DNA from: Methylobacterium segetis
GTDB lineage: Bacteria; Pseudomonadota; Alphaproteobacteria; Rhizobiales; Beijerinckiaceae
Assembly (NCBI RefSeq): GCF_004348265.1
Contig: NZ_SMNT01000035.1
Span: 1-46,445 of the forward strand
Direction of reading: 5' to 3'
DNA: 46,445 nt
Shown: piece after piece, positions 20,496 to 29,127 of the stretch
Position numbering within the stretch: the stretch's first letter is position 1
How the letters are laid out: every line of letters begins with the position of its first letter
The notes under the pieces: generated by a model
Seen by the model: the letters and a program-made list of their open reading frames with translations, nothing else
What the model was told of the DNA's origin: nothing
The model's database searches: none
Made by a program: the position numbers and the translations under genes

Positions 20496-21730
20496 CGATC
20501 AATCCTTGGCGAGTGCGGGCCCCCTGCCGCGGACCCCTTGCCCATGACGGGGGGATCATCCTCGCACTCCGGGCCAATGTAGGTGGCGGGACCCCCCTTG
20601 CCAAGTAACTCGGAAGGCGGTTCGGGTGCCCCGGTCGTCGCGGCCCCGCGCCGCCGCGGCGGAGCCCGCGTGAGGGTGACCGTGCCGTCCCGTCCCACCG
20701 TGACGACGAGACCGCGAAGCGTGCCTCGCGCCGTCCGCCCGGCCCTGAGGGCGGGCAGCACCGTCCCGAAGGTCAGCCGCTCCAGCCGTTCCAGGCGGTG
20801 CGGCCCCTCCCCTCCCGCCGCATCGACGGCGCGCTCCATCAGCCGGAGCGTCACCGCCTCGGGCTGGGCGAGCAGCGCCGCGCCGTCGAGGCGCAGTCCG
20901 AGCGCCTCGCCGGCTGCGCGCGCAGCCGCGAAGCCCTCGTCGGCGGCGCGCCGCAGGGCCGCCTCGTCCCGGGCCGCGCGCTCCGCGAAGCGGGCCAGGC
21001 GGCTCGCGTCGAGCCCCTCGCGGGCCAGATCGGGCAGAAGGCGGCGCAGGCGGGCGCGGGCATAGCGGTCGTCGGCATTCGAGGGGTCACGGAGGAAGCC
21101 GATGCCCCGCGCCTCGCACCACGCGACGAGATCGGCCTTGGGGATCGCGAGGAAGGGGCGGACGAGGCGCAAGCCCGGCGCGAGGTCCCGCTCGACCCGC
21201 ATCCCCGAAAGACCGGCGAGGCCGCTTCCCGCGATCAGCCGCATCAGGACCGTCTCGGCCTGATCGTCGAGGGTGTGGCCCGTCAGGATGCGGTCGGCCC
21301 CGACCTCCCGCGCCAGACCCGCGAGAAGCCGGTAGCGGGCGGCGCGAGCTGCCGCCTGGACGCCTGCGGCCGGGCGCGCCGCATTGTCCCACGCGAGGAT
21401 GCGGTGCGGCAGGCCGAGCCTGCCGGCCGCCGCGCCCACCGCGACCGCCTCGGCGCGCGATTCCGGCCTCAGGCCGTGGTCGATGGTGGCGACGTGCAGC
21501 CGCCCCGGCGCCAGGGTGGCAGCGGCGTGCAGGAGGGCCGTGGAATCCGGGCCGCCCGAGACCGCGAGGATCGCGGCCGTCCCGTGGGCGAGAGCCGGCT
21601 CCAGGGCCGCGGCGATCCGGCGATCGCGGTCGGCGCGCATATCGTGCGGACTCGCCGAGCGATCGCTCGGCGCGCATCGGCCATCTGTCTCGCGAGATAA
21701 GGCCGGGGGATCGGGCGGGGCGTCGGGCAC
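20492..21730 (-). CDS. tilS: tRNA(Ile)-lysidine synthase TilS
   Basis: Converts C34 of the CAU-anticodon tRNA-Ile to lysidine, so that the tRNA reads AUA. The N-terminal PP-loop ATPase motif SGGPDS (58-63), DHGLRPES and [15 protein letters not shown] are diagnostic; the C-terminal part is a shortened, Arg/Ala-rich domain. 412 residues from a GTG at 21730; an ATG at 21640 (residue 31) would remove a Pro-rich N-tail and is equally possible since neither has a clear ribosome site. The stop overlaps the ftsH start by four bases. Confidence 0.95.
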
Positions 21731-21825
21731 GACGAAACTCTACGCCGCCTCGCTCGCGCTTTCGAATCGTGTCGCTGGCGACGGGGCGCGGCGCGGCAGG
21801 CGCCGGCCACAGGTGCGCGACATGC

Positions 21826-22800
21826 TCAGGCGGCGCAGCGGGCGCGCTTCTGCTCGCGGGTCACGCCCTGGCGGACATTGGCGGAGGCGCTCGGGAACTT
21901 CCGCTCCAGCTCGGCGAGCGTCGCGCAAGCCTGCTCGCGTGCGCCGAGGGCGTGAAGAGAGGCGCCGAGCTTGAGCATCGCCTCGGGGGCCTGGGGCGAG
22001 CGCGCGTAGTCGGTCGAGACCTTCAGGAACTGCTCGGCCGCCTCGCGGTTGCGGTTGCGCTGGAGATAGCTCTCTCCGAGCCAGAAGGTCGCCGCGGGCA
22101 CCAGACCGTCGCGCGGGTGCGATTGGATGAACTGGCGCAGGCTCATTTCGGCCTGCTCATACTGGCGCTGGAGGATGTAGGCGTAGGCCACCTCGTAATC
22201 GCCCTTGGCGTCGCCGCTGCCGGTCGCCGCGACGCTGGCCTTCGGCCGCGCGGCCGGCGGGAGGGCGCCGGTGGTGCCGATGCGCGAAGGCGGGGTCAGG
22301 TCGACCGGCGCGTCGTAATCCGGTGCCGTCCCCTCGCTCTCCGCCTCCTCGCCCGCGTCGATGGCGGCCGCGGGCAGGCGCGCCGGCGCAACGGGTGCGG
22401 CCTGCACCGCCATGGGCGCGGAGGGCGCGGTGGGCGTCGTGGTGCCGAGCTGCTGCGGCGCGCCCGGCCTTCCGGGATTCTGGTCCGGGTCGAAGGCGTC
22501 GCCGCGCTTCTGGGGCTTCCCCGCACCGGGGTTGGCGCCGTTCACGGGCGCGGCCCCGGCGGGCTTGCCGCCGCCGCCCTTGCCCTCCTGCAGGCGGAAC
22601 TCGACGTCCTCCTGGAACTTGCGCAGCTGCTCCTTGAGCTGGCGGTTCTCGTACTGGAGGGTCTCGATCTGCCCCGCCATCATCCGCGACTGGTTCTCCA
22701 GCCGGTTGAGGCGCACCACGAACTCCGAAGCGTCCTGCGCCGCCGCCGGGAGGGCGAGAAGCAGGCTGAGGCTGAGCGCGAGCAGGAGGCGGCGAAACAT
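21826..22800 (-). CDS. cpoB: Cell-division coordinator CpoB (YbgF)
   Basis: 324 residues. Signal peptide about 1-22 (LLLALPAAAQ), then a coiled-coil (about 25-80, with RLENQSRMMAGQIETLQYEN), the trimerisation region of CpoB, a long Gly/Pro/Ala linker (about 80-200), and C-terminal TPR repeats (YEVAYAYILQRQYEQAEMSLRQFIQSHP, YLQRNRNREAAEQFLKVSTDY, MLKLGASLHALG). Periplasmic; links Tol-Pal outer-membrane constriction to PBP1B peptidoglycan synthesis. The ATG at 22800 is chosen for its signal peptide; the frame extends 19 codons further up. Starts 99 bases after the pal stop, and tilS follows. Confidence 0.93.
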   Translation of the reverse strand: MFRRLLLALSLSLLLALPAAAQDASEFVVRLNRLENQSRMMAGQIETLQYENRQLKEQLRKFQEDVEFRLQEGKGGGGKPAGAAPVNGANPGAGKPQKRGDAFDPDQNPGRPGAPQQLGTTTPTAPSAPMAVQAAPVAPARLPAAAIDAGEEAESEGTAPDYDAPVDLTPPSRIGTTGALPPAARPKASVAATGSGDAKGDYEVAYAYILQRQYEQAEMSLRQFIQSHPRDGLVPAATFWLGESYLQRNRNREAAEQFLKVSTDYARSPQAPEAMLKLGASLHALGAREQACATLAELERKFPSASANVRQGVTREQKRARCAA

Positions 22801-22899
22801 GGCTTGGGCCGATCGTTGCAGCGATGGTGCGCCGCGAGATCCGCGGCGCGCCCGCACTATCAGATGCGCCGCGCGGCGGCAAAAATGCGGCGACCGCGG

Positions 22900-23400
22900 C
22901 TACGAGCCGGCGCCGCGGTCGAGCACGGTGACGGCGCGGCGGTTCTGCGACCAGCACGAGATGTCGTTGCAGACCGCGACCGGCCGCTCCTTGCCGTAGG
23001 AGACGGTGCGGATGCGCCCGCTCGCGATGCCGCGGGAGGCGAGATAGTCGTTCACGGCCTGGGCGCGGCGGGCGCCGAGCGAGAAATTGTACTCGCGGGT
23101 GCCGCGCTCGTCCGCGTGGCCCTCGATCAGGAACGTGAAGCGCGGATAGCGCTGCAGCCAGGCGGCCTGCTTGTCGAGCGTGGCGGTGGCGGTGGGCGTC
23201 AGGTCGGTCGAGTCCGATTCGAAGAAGACGCGGTCGCCCACGTTCACCACGAAGTCCTGGGCGCTGCCCGGCGTCGCGGCGCCGGCCCCGAAGGCGGATG
23301 CGTCGGCGAGGTCCTTGTCGTTGCTGCAGGCTGCGACGCTGAGCGCGGCGGCGAGCACCGCGGCGAGCGGGAGCACGCGGTTGCGCGCGGTCTTGAGCAT
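22900..23400 (-). CDS. pal: Peptidoglycan-associated lipoprotein Pal
   Basis: 166 residues. Lipobox SVAAC (Cys25) and a C-terminal OmpA-like domain with FLIEGHADERGTREYNFSLGARRAQAVNDYL, the meso-diaminopimelate-binding site. Outer-membrane lipoprotein that tethers the membrane to the wall and concentrates at the septum with TolB. In most proteobacteria tolQRAB precede pal; here the region upstream (23401-23683) is non-coding and the next gene is a WcbI-like gene, so tolQRAB must be elsewhere. Confidence 0.95.
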   Translation of the reverse strand: MLKTARNRVLPLAAVLAAALSVAACSNDKDLADASAFGAGAATPGSAQDFVVNVGDRVFFESDSTDLTPTATATLDKQAAWLQRYPRFTFLIEGHADERGTREYNFSLGARRAQAVNDYLASRGIASGRIRTVSYGKERPVAVCNDISCWSQNRRAVTVLDRGAGS

Positions 23401-23506
23401 GATGGTCGTTCTCCTCGGGCGGCGCCGAAGGCCGGCTGCGGTCTTCGAGGCGGTCTCCGCACTCCTGATGGCTCTGTTCTAAGGCCGAGCGGGTTAAGCG
23501 AATGTT

Positions 23507-23522
23507 CCGTCAACCTTGACGG
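23507..23522. repeat. Perfect 7-bp inverted repeat upstream of pal
   Basis: CCGTCAA and TTGACGG flank a 2-base centre (16 bp, fully palindromic). It lies 107 bases upstream of the pal start; could be an operator or a chance palindrome. No promoter consensus could be fixed around it. Confidence 0.35.
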
Positions 23523-23631
23523 TGCGTATCGAACATCCCCCGGATGCGGCGGATGTGTTTCCGCGCACCTTCGGCGTCGTCCGGGCGGCAAGGTCTCACC
23601 CGCGGAATGGGGCGCGGCTGCGGCGCCGGGG

Positions 23632-23654
23632 AGAAAGGGCGCCGTTCGCGGCGC
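23632..23654 (-). terminator. Possible terminator of the WcbI-like gene
   Basis: On the minus strand a 6-bp GCGCCG stem with a CGAA tetraloop is followed by CCTTTCTCC, 30 bases past the gene stop. Short stem, so moderate confidence only. Confidence 0.4.
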
Positions 23655-23683
23655 GGCTGTGGTGCAGCGGCAACAGGGCGGAT

Positions 23684-24712
23684 TCAGGCCCGCGCGGCCT
23701 CGAGCAGCGCGCGGATCTCCGGCGTCGCGAGCCAAGCGTCGACCCGGGCGCAATGCAGCGCGTCCCCGGGCTGCGCGTCGTAGATCGCGAAGCTGGCGCG
23801 CAGGAAGCTCTCCAAATCGAACAGAGCCGGGAAGGCCCCTCCCACGGGCTTGTTCTTGAACAGGTACGAGCCCGTGAAGCCGAACGTCTCGGCGACCTCC
23901 GGGTAGACCGGCCAGACCACGTCGCGGATCAACTCGTCGCCGAGATAATCGGCGACCGCGACCGGTTCCGGCGCGAGACCGCTCTCCGCCAAGAGGCGGC
24001 GGGCGATGTCCTCGACGACCATCGCCTTCGGATGGTTGATGATGTGCATGAAGGAGCCGGCCCGCGCCCAGCGCAGGATCTCCCGGTCGAGGGGAAATCC
24101 GATCTCGGCCGCGCTCGTCAGGAGTTCGCGCGAAGCCGCGTCCCAGACATCAAGGTACCCGAGCGGCGCGAAGACCTCCTCCCGAAACAGCGTGATCGCC
24201 TGCGGCAGGGTGAGGCCGAGCCGGTGCGCCGCGAGAGCCAGAGCCGAGTGGTAGAGCCCCATCGGCGAGGGCGCGAAGTGTGGACGACCGCGCTCCGGGC
24301 GACCGAGGACGTAGAGCGTGTCGGGGTGGAAGGCCGTGAACACGATCGTCGGGAACAGGACGATCCCGGGGCGGGCCGCGCGCAGCGCGTGGATATCGCC
24401 GCCCGGGATCAGGTCCGCCGTGAATTGCTGCGCGAAGACGTGATCGTAGGCTCCGAGGGCCCGCGCGAGCGTGTCGATATGTCCGTGATCTCGCTTCAGA
24501 CGCCCGAAGGGCACGAGGTCGACCGCGCTCGCCGGCGCGAGGAGGCGCATCGCCTGCGCGATGGCTCGAGCTTGACAATTGCCGAGGACGGCGATCTTGG
24601 GCCCCCGACGGCCAGCCGTCGCCGTCTGGCGGGTTTGCCACGGCTTCGCCCAGGATGGTGCCGATAATCCGACGGCTCTGAACGCACGCCGGTGCAGGGT
24701 CGAGAGGGCCAC
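23684..24712 (-). CDS. WcbI-family polysaccharide biosynthesis acyltransferase-like protein
   Basis: 342 residues from a GTG. The motif KIAVLGNCQARAIAQAM near residues 39-55 and the later TADLIPGG, FHPDTLYV and HIINHPKA segments match the WcbI fold (SGNH-like, CoA-binding in the Burkholderia capsule enzyme). Likely cytosolic; transfers an acetyl or similar group during synthesis of a surface polysaccharide, but the substrate is unknown. Divergent, with 97 bases between, from a GSCFA gene of a related hydrolase superfamily. No ribosome site is obvious at the GTG; later starts would cut into the conserved core, so an earlier one is unlikely too. Confidence 0.8.
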   Translation of the reverse strand: MALSTLHRRAFRAVGLSAPSWAKPWQTRQTATAGRRGPKIAVLGNCQARAIAQAMRLLAPASAVDLVPFGRLKRDHGHIDTLARALGAYDHVFAQQFTADLIPGGDIHALRAARPGIVLFPTIVFTAFHPDTLYVLGRPERGRPHFAPSPMGLYHSALALAAHRLGLTLPQAITLFREEVFAPLGYLDVWDAASRELLTSAAEIGFPLDREILRWARAGSFMHIINHPKAMVVEDIARRLLAESGLAPEPVAVADYLGDELIRDVVWPVYPEVAETFGFTGSYLFKNKPVGGAFPALFDLESFLRASFAIYDAQPGDALHCARVDAWLATPEIRALLEAARA

Positions 24713-24809
24713 GTGATGCGTCGGGTCTGAGCTCGTGGGATCGCGGACGTCCGGGCGCCGTCGCCGGCCGGAATGCAGCCGCCCGAGGCGGAGTTGAAGA
24801 GGCCGAGAT

Positions 24810-25877
24810 ATGGCGTTGAACCCCTACAGCGATCTACCGGCCGAGCGTTTCTGGCGCAAGGCGGTGGCCGGCGTGGCGCCGTTCGCGGTCGATCCGCGGC
24901 CCCGCACCGACTTCGCGATCTCCCGGGACGATCGGGTCGCCACCGGGGGGTCCTGCTTCGCTCAGCGCGTCGCGCAGGCCCTGCGCGCGGCGGGCTTCAA
25001 CTACTACGTGACCGAGGCCGCGCCGGACGGGGTCGGGCCGGCCGAGGCCGAGGCGCGCCAGTTCGGCCTGTTCACGGCGCGCTACGGCAACCTCTACCTG
25101 TCGCGCCAGTTTCCGCAGCTGTTCGACCGCGCCTTCGGCCTGTTCGAGCCGGAGCTGAAGGCTTGGCAGCGGGAGGACGGGCGCTTCGTCGATCCGTTCC
25201 GCCCCACCGTCGAGCCGGCCGGCTTCGAGAGCCCCGAGGCGGTCATCGCCGCGCGCGAGGGACATTTCGCGGCGGTGCGCCGGATGTTCGAGACCCTCGA
25301 CGTCTTCGTGATCACCCTCGGCCTCACGGAGGGCTTCCGCTGCCGGAGCGACGGGGCCGCGCTGCCGCTCGCGCCCGGGGTCGCGGGTGGGACCTTTGAT
25401 CGCGATCACTACGAGTTCGTGAACGTCACCGCGGGCGAGGTCGCGGCCGACCTGCGCGGCCTCCTCGACCGGCTGTGGAGCGTGAACCCCTCTGCGCGGG
25501 TCATCGTGACGGTCTCGCCGGTGCCGATCATCGCGACCTACCTGCCCCAGCACGTGATGATCGCGAACAACTATTCGAAGTCCGTTTTAAGAGCAGGCGC
25601 GGGCGAGGCCTGCGCCATCGCCGATCCGCGCCTCGTCTATTTCCCGTCCTACGACCTTGTTGCGAGCAACGTGAATGCCGGGCGCTACTACGACGAGGAC
25701 CAGCGCAGCATCAACGATGCCGGCGTGCGCCACGTCATGCGCTGCTTCCTGTCGACCTTCGCCCCCGACCAGGCCCGCCCGGCTGTCGCACGTTCCGCCG
25801 CGGACTCGGCCGCGGAGTTCGAGGGCACGGCGGGCGTGATCTGCGACGAGGAGCAGATCGAGCGGAGCGTCGCCTAG
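24810..25877 (+). CDS. GSCFA-domain protein
   Basis: 355 residues. The signature GSCFA appears at residues about 47-51 (ATGGSCFAQRV), followed by VFVITLGLTEGF and the VSPVPIIATY block near residue 235, features of the GSCFA family, an SGNH-hydrolase-like fold with Ser as nucleophile candidate. GSCFA genes usually sit near glycan genes; function is not settled. AGAGG lies about 8 bases upstream of the ATG. Convergent with hemC (7-base gap). It may act with its divergent WcbI-like neighbour on the same glycan. Confidence 0.85.
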   Translation: MALNPYSDLPAERFWRKAVAGVAPFAVDPRPRTDFAISRDDRVATGGSCFAQRVAQALRAAGFNYYVTEAAPDGVGPAEAEARQFGLFTARYGNLYLSRQFPQLFDRAFGLFEPELKAWQREDGRFVDPFRPTVEPAGFESPEAVIAAREGHFAAVRRMFETLDVFVITLGLTEGFRCRSDGAALPLAPGVAGGTFDRDHYEFVNVTAGEVAADLRGLLDRLWSVNPSARVIVTVSPVPIIATYLPQHVMIANNYSKSVLRAGAGEACAIADPRLVYFPSYDLVASNVNAGRYYDEDQRSINDAGVRHVMRCFLSTFAPDQARPAVARSAADSAAEFEGTAGVICDEEQIERSVA

Positions 25878-25884
25878 GCGACGC

Positions 25885-26808
25885 CTATTTCAGGTGTTTC
25901 GCGTAGGTGTCGCCGGCCTGCGCCTTCAGGTCGGCGCCCGCCTCGCGGCCGATCGCCTCGGCATCGGCGATCGGCCCGGAGCGCGAGACGCCCCAATGGG
26001 CGCTCCCGTCGGCCAGGAAGAGCAGCCCGTCGAGGCGCAGGGTCTCGCCGTCGATCCGCGCGAGCGCCGCGATCGGGGTCCGGCAGGAGCCGTCGAGCTC
26101 GGCGAGCAGCGCCCGCTCGGCGGCGATCTCGGTCGTCGTGCGGGCGCAGGCGATCGGAGCCAGCAGGGCACGGATGTCCGCATCGCCCTCGCGGCACTCG
26201 ATGCCGAGCGCACCCTGCGCCACCGCCGGCAGCATCTCGTCCACGGAGAGGACGCTGCGCGCCATGGCCTCGAGGCCGAGCCGCTGAAGGCCCGCCAGCG
26301 CCAGCAGGGTCGCGTCGCACTCGCCCGATTCGAGTTTGCGCATCCGGGTGTTGGCGTTGCCCCGCAGGGGCACGATCCTGAGATCGGGCCGGTGCATCAG
26401 CACCTGCGCGCCCCGCCGCAGCGAGGAGGTGCCGACGCGCGCGCCGGCCGGCAGGTCGGCGAGGCCCGCCGCGTGCGGCGACAGGAAGGCGTCGCGCGGA
26501 TCGTCCCGCTCCAGGATGCAGGCGATGACGAGCCCCTCGGGCAGCCAGGTCTCGACGTCCTTCATCGAGTGCACGGCAACGTCGATCTGGTCCGCGTAGA
26601 GAGCCTGTTCCAACTCCTTGGTGAACAGGCCCTTTCCACCGATCTCGGAGAGCGGCCGGTCGAGCACCTTGTCGGCGACCGTCGTGATGACGACGATCTC
26701 GGTCTCGAGCCCCGGATTGGCCGCCACGATGCGGTCGCGGACCATGCCCGTCTGGGCAAGCGCCATCGGCGAGCCGCGGGTGCCGATGCGGAGGGGACGT
26801 TGGATCAT
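25885..26808 (-). CDS. hemC: Porphobilinogen deaminase HemC
   Basis: 307 residues, normal length. Polymerises four porphobilinogen molecules to hydroxymethylbilane in heme, siroheme, cobalamin and bacteriochlorophyll synthesis. Visible: N-terminal RIGTRGSPMALAQ, catalytic Asp84 in HSMKDVE, substrate-binding TSSLRRGAQ and RGNANTR, and Cys242 in LDGSCRTPIA, which carries the dipyrromethane cofactor. Probably co-transcribed with the ABM-fold gene and the Kdo hydroxylase upstream on the same strand (78 and 24 base gaps). Confidence 0.97.
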   Translation of the reverse strand: MIQRPLRIGTRGSPMALAQTGMVRDRIVAANPGLETEIVVITTVADKVLDRPLSEIGGKGLFTKELEQALYADQIDVAVHSMKDVETWLPEGLVIACILERDDPRDAFLSPHAAGLADLPAGARVGTSSLRRGAQVLMHRPDLRIVPLRGNANTRMRKLESGECDATLLALAGLQRLGLEAMARSVLSVDEMLPAVAQGALGIECREGDADIRALLAPIACARTTTEIAAERALLAELDGSCRTPIAALARIDGETLRLDGLLFLADGSAHWGVSRSGPIADAEAIGREAGADLKAQAGDTYAKHLK

Positions 26809-26886
26809 GGGGTGGCGGGCGCTTGTGTCGTCGGGGTCGTTGCGACAGGCGTAGCTGTTCGGCGCAGGTCTGTCACCGCACCGCCG

Positions 26887-27186
26887 TCAGAAGGCCTGCA
26901 GCGTCAGTTCCGTGTGCTCCACGCTCGGCGGGCTCTCGAAATACGGCGAGACCATCGCCCGGTAGTCCTTCCAGGCCTGCGAGCCGGTGAAGTCCTCGGT
27001 ATGGGCTTCCAGCGTCTCCCACTCGATCAGGAGCCGGTAGCGCTGCGGCTTCTCGACGGAGCGGCGGACCGTGAAGGAGCGGCAGCCCTTGGCTGCGCGG
27101 AAGATGGCCGAGGCCTCGCGGATGCCGGCCTCGAACGCCGCTTCCGCGCCTTGCCTCACGTCGATCTGGGCGATCTCGAGAATCAT
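26887..27186 (-). CDS. ABM-fold (antibiotic biosynthesis monooxygenase) protein
   Basis: 99 residues. The pattern MILEIAQIDVRQGAEAAFEAGI, GCRSFTVRRSVEKPQRYRLLIEWETLEAHTEDFTGSQAW is a classic dimeric ferredoxin-like ABM domain. Members include quinone monooxygenases, heme-degrading enzymes and many of unknown role; no heme ligand is evident here. Placed between a Kdo hydroxylase-like gene and hemC. The Kdo hydroxylase stop is only 24 bases upstream. Confidence 0.82.
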   Translation of the reverse strand: MILEIAQIDVRQGAEAAFEAGIREASAIFRAAKGCRSFTVRRSVEKPQRYRLLIEWETLEAHTEDFTGSQAWKDYRAMVSPYFESPPSVEHTELTLQAF

Positions 27187-27210
27187 CGATCGGGTCCTGT
27201 GCGTGACATG

Positions 27211-28089
27211 TCAGCGGAGAGGTCGGCCGAGCTTGGCCGCGAGGATGCGCTGGGGGCTCTTCTCGGGGTGGGCCTGCGCCGTCACGGGCAGGTAGGCCGT
27301 CTGCTCCAGCATGTATTGCCCGCCCATGGCGCCGTGCATGACGAGGTCCGAGAAGGTCACCCAGGTCTGGCCGGGCAGGAACGTGACATCGGCCTGCGGC
27401 GCCGTCTCCTGATAGGCCGCGTCCTGCTTCAGGGCGTCGTGCAGGTGGAGCATCAGATGGTCGTATTCCGAGCGCTTCGCTTTGGTGATGCGCAAGGTGG
27501 CGAGCAGGCGCGCGGAGAGCGGCGAGTAGCCCGGCAGCCGCGGCAGGAATTTCTCCGCCATCGACCCGAAATCCTCGCCGACCCGCCAGCGGCGTGGCTG
27601 GCCGCTCGGGTTGATGTTGCGGAAGACGCGCAGGATGCGCTTCTCGCCGATCGGGTTCGAGGGGAAGGCGTCGACGTGGAGCCGCGTGTCGTCGCGCCGC
27701 CAGCTCAGCTTGCGCCGGTCGACGTCGAAGGGCCGGTAGGAGGTGCCGGCGAGGCTGATCCGGCCCGTGTATTCCGGCAGGAAGCGGTCGATCAGGCCCT
27801 GAGCGAAGGAACGGTAGCGGATCAGGACTTGGCGAAGCGCCTCCTGCTCCTCCGGAGAGCCCGCCGCGCCCTTGAGGGCCGCCGCCTCGCCACGGATGTT
27901 CACGTTCTTCGCCTTGCCGTCGGCGAAGGGCCGCTCGACGAAGCGGGTCTCGAAGGCGCTGAAGGGGAAATCGAGATCGGGGAACATCAGCACCGCCCCG
28001 TCCTCCAGCGCCTGCGCCAGGGAGCGCGCGCCCGGCGCGGCGTCGGCGCCGGAGACCGTCAGGATGGGGCTGATCATGCTGGGATACAT
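27211..28089 (-). CDS. Kdo hydroxylase-like Fe(II)/2-oxoglutarate dioxygenase
   Basis: 292 residues from the ATG at 28089 (an ATG four codons on is as likely; a longer frame from 28206 is low-complexity). The segment DDTRLHVDAFPSNPIGEKRILRVFRNINP (H138, D140) and the later H252 in DLVMHGAMGG fit the HxD...H iron triad of the KdoO family, which hydroxylates Kdo to Ko in the LPS inner core of Burkholderia and Yersinia. Preceded on the same strand by no close gene; a divergent HTH gene starts 167 bases away. Enzyme family good, substrate inferred. Confidence 0.75.
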   Translation of the reverse strand: MYPSMISPILTVSGADAAPGARSLAQALEDGAVLMFPDLDFPFSAFETRFVERPFADGKAKNVNIRGEAAALKGAAGSPEEQEALRQVLIRYRSFAQGLIDRFLPEYTGRISLAGTSYRPFDVDRRKLSWRRDDTRLHVDAFPSNPIGEKRILRVFRNINPSGQPRRWRVGEDFGSMAEKFLPRLPGYSPLSARLLATLRITKAKRSEYDHLMLHLHDALKQDAAYQETAPQADVTFLPGQTWVTFSDLVMHGAMGGQYMLEQTAYLPVTAQAHPEKSPQRILAAKLGRPLR

Positions 28090-28255
28090 CCTCGTGCCGC
28101 GCCGCTCGCCCGCGGTGTAGCCGAGGGGCGTGCGCCAAGCCAGCGCCGCGCGTTTTCCGGTGGATGAATCGGGGCGCGGGTTGTCAGGCCGGACCCTGCG
28201 CACCACGATTCAGCGAGCGCCGTTCCGGTCGGCGCGTCCCGCGAGGTAGCGGCCC

Positions 28256-28702
28256 ATGGCGACGCTGAAGGAATTCGAGGAGGCCCTGCGCGAGCACGGC
28301 ATGAACATGGCGCTCGCCCTGCTGGAACGCCTGCGCGAACGCGACCGCGCCACCCGCACGGTGAAGCCGGCCCGCCGCCTGACGGGCCAGAAGATGACGC
28401 CGGACCTTGCCCGGGCCATCCTCGACCTCCACGCCTCGACCGGCATGACGCAGCAGGAGATCGCCTTCAAGGTCGGGGTGAACCAGGGCCGTGTGAACGA
28501 GGTGATCAAGCGCGGCAAGTGGCTCAGCGACGATCCGCACGCGCCCGAGGCCGTCGCCCGCGACAAGGCCATCGCCCGGATGCGGGGCGACCCTCGCCCC
28601 CGCAAGGCTGCGCGCCCCGCGAAGTCGGCCCGCGGCATGAAGGAGCCCGCAGCACCGCGCAAGGGCACGAGCCAGGGGCAGCTCGCCTTCGGCGACCTGT
28701 GA
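28256..28702 (+). CDS. Small helix-turn-helix protein
   Basis: 148 residues. An N-terminal helical segment and a basic stretch precede a clear helix-turn-helix around residues 62-86 (STGMTQQEIAFKVGVNQGRVNEVIKRGKW); the C-tail is Lys/Ala/Pro rich, likely DNA-contacting. GAGG lies about 9 bases before the ATG. It resembles predicted transcription factors or resolvase-type HTH proteins, but I cannot name the family. Divergent from the Kdo hydroxylase-like gene. Confidence 0.6.
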   Translation: MATLKEFEEALREHGMNMALALLERLRERDRATRTVKPARRLTGQKMTPDLARAILDLHASTGMTQQEIAFKVGVNQGRVNEVIKRGKWLSDDPHAPEAVARDKAIARMRGDPRPRKAARPAKSARGMKEPAAPRKGTSQGQLAFGDL

Positions 28703-28762
28703 GGCGCCGGAGCCTGAGCCATCATTCGAGCGTTGCCATCGGTCCATCCCGAGGGACCTCCG

Positions 28763-29062
28763 ATGACCCGCCTCGCCCTTCTCGCCCTCGCGGTCACGCT
28801 CGCCAGTCCGGCGGCGCAGGCTCAGCGCCAATCCACCACCGACCTCACCTGCCCTCAGGCCCGAGGCATCGTGGCCCGGGCCGGCGGCATCGTGCTCGGC
28901 ACGGGCGGCCCGACCTACGACCGCTTCGTCCGCGACCGCAATTTCTGCGCTCCGACCGAGTACACCCGGGCCGCCTACGCGCCGACGCGGACGGACCCGC
29001 GCTGCTTCATCGGCTACACCTGCTTCGAGCCGGGCCGCGGAGATTGGTTCGGCGATTATTGA
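28763..29062 (+). CDS. Small exported cysteine-containing protein
   Basis: 99 residues from the ATG at 28763 with GAGGGA upstream. Signal peptide about 1-20 (LLALAVTLASPAAQA), then a compact domain with four cysteines (TCPQARG, FCAPTEY, RCFIGYTC), enough for two disulfides. The CPQAR...GTGGPTYDRFV pattern recurs in small secreted proteins of methylobacteria and rhizobia in my memory, but no function is known. Convergent with the hsp20 gene, sharing the terminator between them. Confidence 0.65.
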   Translation: MTRLALLALAVTLASPAAQAQRQSTTDLTCPQARGIVARAGGIVLGTGGPTYDRFVRDRNFCAPTEYTRAAYAPTRTDPRCFIGYTCFEPGRGDWFGDY

Positions 29063-29077
29063 GGATGGCGCCCAACG

Positions 29078-29104
29078 AAAACGCCCCGGCCGCTGGCCGG
29101 GGCG
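29078..29104 (-). terminator. Rho-independent terminator of the hsp20 gene
   Basis: A 10-bp stem (29082-29091 with 29095-29104, 3-base loop) ends in TTTTCGTT on the minus strand, 24 bases past the hsp20 stop. Confidence 0.85.
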
Positions 29105-29127
29105 CTCCAACTCCGAACGAGCCGCGA

